Shown: piece after piece, positions 6,178 through 10,957 of the stretch | Position numbering within the stretch: the first letter of the stretch is position 1 | How the letters are laid out: every line of letters begins with the position of its first letter | Assembly: GCA_024688095.1 (NCBI GenBank) | Contig: JAILEJ010000503.1 | Span: 1-10,957, forward strand | Source of the DNA: Butyrivibrio sp. | Lineage (GTDB): Bacteria; Bacillota; Clostridia; Lachnospirales; Lachnospiraceae | Direction: 5' to 3' | DNA: 10,957 nt | The notes under the pieces: generated by a model | What the model was told of the DNA's origin: nothing | The model's database searches: none | What the model saw: the letters and a program-made list of their open reading frames with translations, nothing else | Translations under genes and position numbers: made by a program

Positions 6178-7569
6178 ATGGATATTAAGAAAAAAACTTC
6201 AAAAACAAAACTGGATATGACAAATGGTCCAATCATGAAACTCATAATACTGTTTGCGATTCCAATGGTAATCGGAAATATTCTGCAGCAACTATACAGT
6301 ACAGCTGATACACTTATAATAGGAAACTTTTGCGGAGCAACCTCTATTGCTGCAGTTGGTACAAGCTCTCAGCCTGTAGAAATTTTTATGTGTCTGTTTA
6401 TGGGAATAGGTGGCGGAGTATCGATTTTAATCTCCATATTCACTGGAGCAAAAGATGATGATTCTCTTGGAAGGCTTGTCAAAACAGCCGTAACCTTTAC
6501 ATATATGGCAGCTATTCCTCTTATGATCCTTGGAATTATCCTCACTCCTCTTATTCTGAAATTTATGCAGGTACCGGAAGATACCTGGGATCTTGCAGTT
6601 ATCTATATAAGAATTGTATTTCTTGGGCTTTTGGGAAATATGGGCTATAACATGAATGCCGGAATACTTCGCGGAATTGGAGATTCAACTGCTTCACTGG
6701 TTTTCCTTATTATTTCTACTATTACCAATATAATTCTTGATATTATTTTTGTAGCTGCATTTCATATGGACGTTGCAGGCGCAGCTCTTGCAACTATAAT
6801 AGCAATTTATTTTTCCTGGATTGCAAGCATAATATATATTAAGAAGAAATATCCTATGATTCCATTTACAGTTCTTCCAACTGCTTTGGATAAAGAAATG
6901 CTTGGACAAATTTTAAAGACAGGACTTCCACTTGGATTCAATAACTCATTATATACTGTTGGTCACATTATAATGCAGTCTCTTATAAATACTCAGGGTT
7001 CTTCCTTTATGGCAGGTACATCTATTTCAGGAAAAATAATGGGTATTGCAAGTATTGCCATCACATCATTCTCTGCTGCAATGTCAACCTTTGCAGGTCA
7101 GAATCTTGGTGCCAAAAACTTCAAGAGACTTAGACGCGGAGGAAGAATTGTTCCTGTTTATTCAGCTATAATTACCGGTTCGCTCGGCCTTCTTATGTAT
7201 ACCTTTGCAAGACCAATGGTAGGACTTTTCACCCAGGATGCAGAAGCTATAAGCTATGCACTTTTATGTATAAGCCTTCAGCTTCCTTTCCAGTGGTGTT
7301 ACTGCGTACTAAATACAATTCTTAATCTTGCTAATGGAATCGGTGGTGTAAAATATTCAACAGTCGTAAACCTTCTTATGCTTTGGGCTGTACGAATTCC
7401 TTCTGCAATTATTATTTCAAGATTTTTTGATGGTCACTATGTAACCTTTGGAATATCTATAAGTTTCATGTTCGGAATGGTTGCTGCACTTACCTTCTAC
7501 AGATCTCAGAGATGGAGAGATATAGTAAAGCAGGCTGAACATGTAGGTTCAAAAAGCGTTCTCGCATAA
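6178..7569 (+). CDS. MATE-family multidrug/metabolite efflux transporter
   Basis: The 463-residue integral membrane protein has about twelve hydrophobic segments arranged as two MatE halves, roughly 20-215 and 240-440. It would export a cationic drug or metabolite in exchange for Na+ or H+ across the cytoplasmic membrane. Family landmarks include the opening MTNGPIMKLIILFAIPM at 14-30, QQLYSTADTLIIG at 37-49, ILRGIGDS at 163-170 and, in the second half, AGQNLGAK at 306-313. The substrate cannot be inferred. The ATG at 6178 lacks a good Shine-Dalgarno (only GAAAG about 12 nt upstream). The ATG at 6217, just before the conserved block, is an alternative, but its site is no better. It is the only plus-strand gene, divergent from the AraC regulator and convergent with the GNAT gene, from whose stop codon it is separated by 7 bp. 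Confidence 0.94.
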   Translation: MDIKKKTSKTKLDMTNGPIMKLIILFAIPMVIGNILQQLYSTADTLIIGNFCGATSIAAVGTSSQPVEIFMCLFMGIGGGVSILISIFTGAKDDDSLGRLVKTAVTFTYMAAIPLMILGIILTPLILKFMQVPEDTWDLAVIYIRIVFLGLLGNMGYNMNAGILRGIGDSTASLVFLIISTITNIILDIIFVAAFHMDVAGAALATIIAIYFSWIASIIYIKKKYPMIPFTVLPTALDKEMLGQILKTGLPLGFNNSLYTVGHIIMQSLINTQGSSFMAGTSISGKIMGIASIAITSFSAAMSTFAGQNLGAKNFKRLRRGGRIVPVYSAIITGSLGLLMYTFARPMVGLFTQDAEAISYALLCISLQLPFQWCYCVLNTILNLANGIGGVKYSTVVNLLMLWAVRIPSAIIISRFFDGHYVTFGISISFMFGMVAALTFYRSQRWRDIVKQAEHVGSKSVLA

Positions 7570-7576
7570 ATTTTAA

Positions 7577-8005
7577 TTATATTGCAAGTTCAAAGCCATA
7601 GCAGGATTTCTCGAATCCATATCTTTGATAGAATTCGTGAGCTCCTGTTCTTGGCATTCCTGAATCGAGAATAATAGCCTTACTTTTCTTCTCCTTTGCC
7701 ATCTTTTTTATATAATCCATCATAAAGGTCCCCACACCTTTACGTCTCTGATCATCCCTTGTAATTATCCCTGACAGATAGCATGTGTCCCCGCACATCC
7801 ATAATGTCGGAAAATAGTCACCATGACAAAAGCCAACGATCTCTGTTTCATCTTCGACAACATATGCAAAAGAATTCTCTTCCTCTAGAATTTTGCAGTA
7901 TGTCTTATAGGTATTGTCATATTCATACTCATTGTATGACCATAAAGCTTTTATCAGTTTAAAAACAACCACAAAGTCTTCTTTTTTTGCTTCTCTTATT
8001 TTCAT
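7577..8005 (-). CDS. GNAT-family N-acetyltransferase
   Basis: This small soluble enzyme of 142 residues is expected to transfer an acetyl group from acetyl-CoA to an amine; the acceptor is unknown. The fold's acetyl-CoA loop is seen as QRRKGVGTFMMDYIKKMA at 86-103 (R/Q-x-x-G-x-G/A pattern, RRKGVG at 87-92). The C-terminal motif AHEFYQRYGFEK at 122-133 is typical of GNAT proteins. GAGGG lies 5 nt before the ATG at 8005. The gene starts 24 bp after the stop of the iron alcohol dehydrogenase and is probably the last gene of that transcript. Its own stop is 7 bp from the end of the convergent MATE gene, leaving no room for a separate terminator between them. Confidence 0.92.
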   Translation of the reverse strand: MKIREAKKEDFVVVFKLIKALWSYNEYEYDNTYKTYCKILEEENSFAYVVEDETEIVGFCHGDYFPTLWMCGDTCYLSGIITRDDQRRKGVGTFMMDYIKKMAKEKKSKAIILDSGMPRTGAHEFYQRYGFEKSCYGFELAI

Positions 8006-8029
8006 ATTTTCCCTCTCACAGCCATATTT

Positions 8030-9166
8030 TTATAATGCTGCCTTGTATATTTTTGCAATTTTTTCTACATCAATATCTACCGGAGTGTTAGAAAGGTTTG
8101 CAGGAGCAACCTTCAGACAGTTTTCACTCATCCATGGTATATCTCCTTCAGTTATTCCAAGGCTTGAAAGAGTAATATCAAGATCAATATTTTTAAGAAA
8201 TTCTCGTACTCTGTCTGAACATTCATGAGCAGCTTTTCCTCCAAGAGCCTTTGAAATATATTCAAATTTTGTAGCAGCTTTTCCATTATAAGTAGCTTCA
8301 ATAACTGAAGGAGTAAGTGCAGCCAGTCCCTGTCCATGTACAATATCCTTAAGTCCACTCGCAGGATGCTCCATACCATGTGCAAGAGTTACACCAGCTG
8401 TATTAATAACCATTCCACCTATAGTACTTGCAACTGTAAGCTTTTCCCAAAGTTCTATTGAAGGACTTTCTTCTTTATATAAATAAGGAAGACTATCTAC
8501 TATATGATTTATTCCATAGGTACAAAGTGCATCCGTAAATGGCTGAGCTATATTTGATGTATACGCCTCCATGCAATGACATAAAGCATCAAACCCTACT
8601 GATGCAAGAACCTTTTTAGGCATTGTCATCATACATTCAGGATCCACAATTGATACTTTTGCAACAATTGAATTACATCTAAGACTCTTTTTATCGCCCG
8701 TCTCCGGATTTGTAAGAACTGCAAAACAGTTGCCCTCTGACCCCGTTCCGCATGTTGTAGGCACAAGCACAAGTGGAAGAGCTTTATCACTTACTTTTCG
8801 GTTAAATATGTAATCATTTATGTCCCCATCATTAACTGCCATAAAGGCAATCCCCTTGGCGCAGTCCATTATTGAACCGCCGCCAAGAGCAACAACTACA
8901 TCACATCCATTTTCTCTTGCCTCATTTGCTCCCTCTAATGCCGTTGTGGTAAGAGGATTCTGACTTACTTTATTAAAGAGAACAGATTCTATTCCCTGTT
9001 TAGAAAGAGCATCCTTAACCTTATCATATAATCCGGACTTTATTGCACTGCTTCTTCCTGTAACTATAAGTGCCTTCTTTCCATATGGCCTGGTTAATTC
9101 ACCTATATCATTAACTTTGCCTTTTCCAAATACAATATTTACCGGTAGATAATACTTAAAATCCAT
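8030..9166 (-). CDS. Iron-containing (group III) alcohol dehydrogenase
   Basis: This 378-residue cytoplasmic NAD(P)-dependent oxidoreductase interconverts an alcohol and its aldehyde or ketone. The N-terminal dinucleotide domain shows GGGSIMDCAK at 95-104 and PTTCGTGSE at 136-144. The C-terminal helical domain carries the metal ligands D193 and H197 (GFDALCH), H263 (LAHGMEHP) and H277 (DIVHG). The second histidine H267 is also in place, with the same spacing as in FucO-type enzymes, so the site looks intact. Relatives include butanol, 1,3-propanediol and lactaldehyde dehydrogenases, and the real substrate cannot be assigned. GGAGG lies 9 nt before the ATG at 9166. It sits 30 bp after an APC permease and 24 bp before a GNAT gene, implying an operon in which it may act on something the permease imports or on its breakdown product. 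Confidence 0.94.
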   Translation of the reverse strand: MDFKYYLPVNIVFGKGKVNDIGELTRPYGKKALIVTGRSSAIKSGLYDKVKDALSKQGIESVLFNKVSQNPLTTTALEGANEARENGCDVVVALGGGSIMDCAKGIAFMAVNDGDINDYIFNRKVSDKALPLVLVPTTCGTGSEGNCFAVLTNPETGDKKSLRCNSIVAKVSIVDPECMMTMPKKVLASVGFDALCHCMEAYTSNIAQPFTDALCTYGINHIVDSLPYLYKEESPSIELWEKLTVASTIGGMVINTAGVTLAHGMEHPASGLKDIVHGQGLAALTPSVIEATYNGKAATKFEYISKALGGKAAHECSDRVREFLKNIDLDITLSSLGITEGDIPWMSENCLKVAPANLSNTPVDIDVEKIAKIYKAAL

Positions 9167-9196
9167 AATAATACTCCTCCTGTTTTTATGCTTTAT

Positions 9197-10729
9197 TTAT
9201 AATGCAACTCCTCTGCTCTTTAATGCCATAGCAATTGCTTCATCGATAGCCACATCAAGTGCCTTGCTAAGTTCAAAATCACTAGCCTGGAGTGTAGCTG
9301 CATCTTCATCTGAAATAACATTTATAAGTATACCAAACATATCCTTATATTTAAGTCTGCTTGCTGCAAAAAATACTACTCCCAGAAGACACCATCCACC
9401 GGCTATGATCCATTCCTGCCATACAAGGGCTGAGCCTGAAGCTGGAACCATATAACATACAACCATAAATCCCGACATCAAAACTGCCATAGTTCCTACA
9501 AATTTATATGCCGGTACCTTATACGGTCTTACAAGATCGGGTTCCTTTTTTCTAAGGATAAGGAATGATACAGCAACAAGACAATAAGCCACGCAGCAAC
9601 CAAAGTTACCTGCATCTACAATCCATACAAGCATCTTTCTGCCAGCAAATGGTGCAAGTACAGTAAGTGCACCAACAAGATATAATGCATTTATAGGTGT
9701 CTTGAATTTTGGGTGAAGCTTTGAAAAGAATTTAGGAATCATATATGATTCTGCCATTGAGTATAACGCTCTGCTTCCACCCATAAGGAATGAGTTCCAG
9801 CTTGTAACTATTCCGCACATACCACCTACAATAAGAACTTTGGCCATCATACTGCTATTAAATGCTTTAGCCATTGCATCGGCTGTAACCAGCCCACTGC
9901 CTGCAACAGACGCTTCTATTTCAGTGGGTGCCATAATATAACCAACACCAAGTACAATAAGTGCATAAAATACAACTGCCATTACTATAGAAAGCATTAA
10001 GATTTTTCCAATTTTCTTAAGATCAACCTTTATTTCCTCTGCTGCCTGTGGGATTACATCAAAACCAATAAAGAAAAATGGTGTAACAAGAGCTACCTTG
10101 AACATTGATCCCAAAATTCCATTTTCTGATGAAAAAATCTGTGATTCAATATTTGCTGCCTCACCATTAAAGCCGGAGGCAACAATAAGAAGTATTCCAA
10201 CAGCTCCAATCACTACTGTAAGAATAGTCTGAAGAATTGCTGCTGTTTTAACGCCACGAATATTGATATAGGTAATAAAAAGTGCTACAACTACTGCTAC
10301 AGCCAGCCATGAAGCATAGACATCAAATCCCGCAACGGTATACAGATATCCTTTCAAAAAATCCGGATAAATATATGTAATGATAGTCGGAAGTGCGCAG
10401 GCTTCAAAGCATGCTACACTTACATATCCAAGTACAATAGCCCATGTACAAATATATGATCCTATTGGCCCCATCGCCCTGTGACTAAAGACATGTTCTC
10501 CACCACATTGCGGCATCGCTGCAGTAAGCTCTGCATATGTAAGGCCAACAAAAAATATCATTATTCCACCTATTACAAAGCCTAAAGCTGCACCAATAAC
10601 ACCACCATTTTCTATCCAGCTTCCTGTTGAAACAACCCATCCCCAGCCGATCATAGCACCAAAGGCGATAACAAGTATGTCCCATGCTCCCAAAACTTTA
10701 TCGAAATCAGATTTTTTATTATTTTCCAT
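9197..10729 (-). CDS. APC-family amino acid/amine permease
   Basis: The 510-residue cytoplasmic-membrane transporter of the amino acid-polyamine-organocation superfamily has about twelve hydrophobic segments. TM1 carries the broken-helix motif FGAMIGWGWVV at 23-33, with TYAELTAAMP at 64-73 in TM2, GFDVIPQAAEE at 222-232 in TM6 and RPYKVP at 401-406 before TM11. These mark it as a member; the substrate is not predictable, with amino acids or amines such as ethanolamine or polyamines being the family's range. After the last membrane segment there is a hydrophilic, acidic tail of about 50 residues (461-510). The ATG at 10729 follows the stop of the kinase-like gene by 3 bp, with AAGGGGG 8 nt upstream inside that gene, suggesting translational coupling. 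The alcohol dehydrogenase follows after 30 bp. Confidence 0.93.
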   Translation of the reverse strand: MENNKKSDFDKVLGAWDILVIAFGAMIGWGWVVSTGSWIENGGVIGAALGFVIGGIMIFFVGLTYAELTAAMPQCGGEHVFSHRAMGPIGSYICTWAIVLGYVSVACFEACALPTIITYIYPDFLKGYLYTVAGFDVYASWLAVAVVVALFITYINIRGVKTAAILQTILTVVIGAVGILLIVASGFNGEAANIESQIFSSENGILGSMFKVALVTPFFFIGFDVIPQAAEEIKVDLKKIGKILMLSIVMAVVFYALIVLGVGYIMAPTEIEASVAGSGLVTADAMAKAFNSSMMAKVLIVGGMCGIVTSWNSFLMGGSRALYSMAESYMIPKFFSKLHPKFKTPINALYLVGALTVLAPFAGRKMLVWIVDAGNFGCCVAYCLVAVSFLILRKKEPDLVRPYKVPAYKFVGTMAVLMSGFMVVCYMVPASGSALVWQEWIIAGGWCLLGVVFFAASRLKYKDMFGILINVISDEDAATLQASDFELSKALDVAIDEAIAMALKSRGVAL

Positions 10730-10732
10730 ACA

Positions 10733-10957
10733 TCACGCCCCCTTTGCCATTGAAACGAGTTTTTCAATATATTTTGCAGTACCTTCAATACCAAGAAGAC
10801 TGCTGTCAATCATAAGATGTCTGTTATGTCTGTCTCCTCTAAAGGTTCCTGTTATCTGCTGGTATCTTGCATGATACATTTCATCATTTTCTTCAATGAG
10901 TTTTATTGCTTCCTCGCGTCCGCATCCAACATAATCCATTGTTCTTTTTATCCTGTC
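10733..10957 (-). CDS. Cytidylate kinase-like family protein (partial, N-terminus beyond the right edge)
   Basis: Only the last 74 codons are in the window. The frame continues upstream of the internal ATG at 10939 as DRIKRTMDYVG to the window edge, so that ATG is not taken as the start. The DRIKR segment, the charged helix REEAIKLIEENDEMYHARYQQITG, and the C-terminal block HLMIDSSLLGIEGTAKYI resemble the end of cytidylate-kinase-like P-loop proteins. The matching parts are the lid arginines, the YxxxTG segment and the strand ending in D-S-S-LG. The P-loop itself would be off the window. The role is unknown; members of this family are not shown to be genuine CMP kinases. It ends 3 bp before the permease start and its last codons hold that gene's ribosome binding site. 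Confidence 0.72.
   Translation of the reverse strand, partial: DRIKRTMDYVGCGREEAIKLIEENDEMYHARYQQITGTFRGDRHNRHLMIDSSLLGIEGTAKYIEKLVSMAKGA
10738..10744 (-). promoter_or_regulatory. Permease ribosome binding site inside the upstream gene
   Basis: AAGGGGG on the minus strand lies 8 nt before the permease ATG at 10729 and within the last codons of the kinase-like gene. It has a G in place of the usual A of AAGGAGG. The overlap suggests coupled translation of the two proteins. Confidence 0.55.

Noticed and set aside
7536..7551. TGAAC/GTTCA hairpin near the end of the MATE gene as a terminator
   Set aside because: The stem is only 5 bp, lies inside the coding sequence and is followed by A-residues rather than T-residues on the plus strand.
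7577..8005. GNAT protein as a PanZ/PanM-like factor for PanD maturation
   Set aside because: PanZ is known from enterobacteria. This gene is several kilobases away in another operon, and nothing in its sequence points to PanD binding.
10733..10939. A free-standing 68-residue protein starting at the ATG at 10939
   Set aside because: The frame stays open to the window edge and the upstream residues (DRIKRT) fit the cytidylate-kinase-like family, so this is the end of a longer gene.
1..10957. CRISPR array, mobile element, phage, toxin-antitoxin or defence genes
   Set aside because: No regularly spaced repeats, transposase, integrase, phage structural or restriction-type proteins were found on either strand.

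Overview
The window is AT-rich bacterial DNA with tightly packed genes, strong purine-rich ribosome binding sites and protein sequences typical of Clostridia. The best guess is a gut- or rumen-type Lachnospiraceae (Butyrivibrio/Roseburia/Coprococcus-like). That assignment is inference from protein flavour and gene set; no rRNA or other marker is present. Nine genes lie on the minus strand in three groups, and one lies on the plus strand. Two further minus-strand genes are cut by the window edges, one at each end.

Region 1 (1-1622, minus): a cysteine synthase gene (cysK) is followed after 15 bp by an inositol-monophosphatase-family gene that runs off the left edge. Region 2 (1770-4870, minus): a complete pantothenate cluster in the order panG-panB-panC-panD. 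The first gene is a Rossmann/DUF2520 protein of the PanG ketopantoate reductase type. Together with an outside supply of 2-ketoisovalerate, methylene-tetrahydrofolate, aspartate, NADPH and ATP, these four enzymes make vitamin B5: PanB makes ketopantoate, PanG reduces it to pantoate, PanD makes beta-alanine, and PanC joins the two. An imperfect hairpin with a T-rich tail separates this cluster from cysK.

Region 3 (5047-7569): an AraC-family regulator (minus) and a MATE-family exporter (plus) diverge from a 216-bp AT-rich intergenic region that holds -10-like boxes and two inverted repeats. The layout suggests, but does not prove, that the regulator controls the exporter. Region 4 (7577-10957, minus): a compact operon-like run of cytidylate-kinase-like protein (partial, right edge), APC-family permease, iron-containing alcohol dehydrogenase and GNAT acetyltransferase. 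Its joint function is not evident from the sequence. The GNAT gene ends 8 bp from the convergent MATE gene.

No rRNA, tRNA, CRISPR array, insertion sequence, prophage gene or clear riboswitch was seen, and no intergenic stretch exceeds about 220 bp. I did not find a convincing previously undescribed system. The points most worth a second look are the permease/dehydrogenase/kinase-like cluster, the substituted active-site loops in CysK, the PanG-type pantothenate operon and the symmetric elements upstream of the MATE gene.
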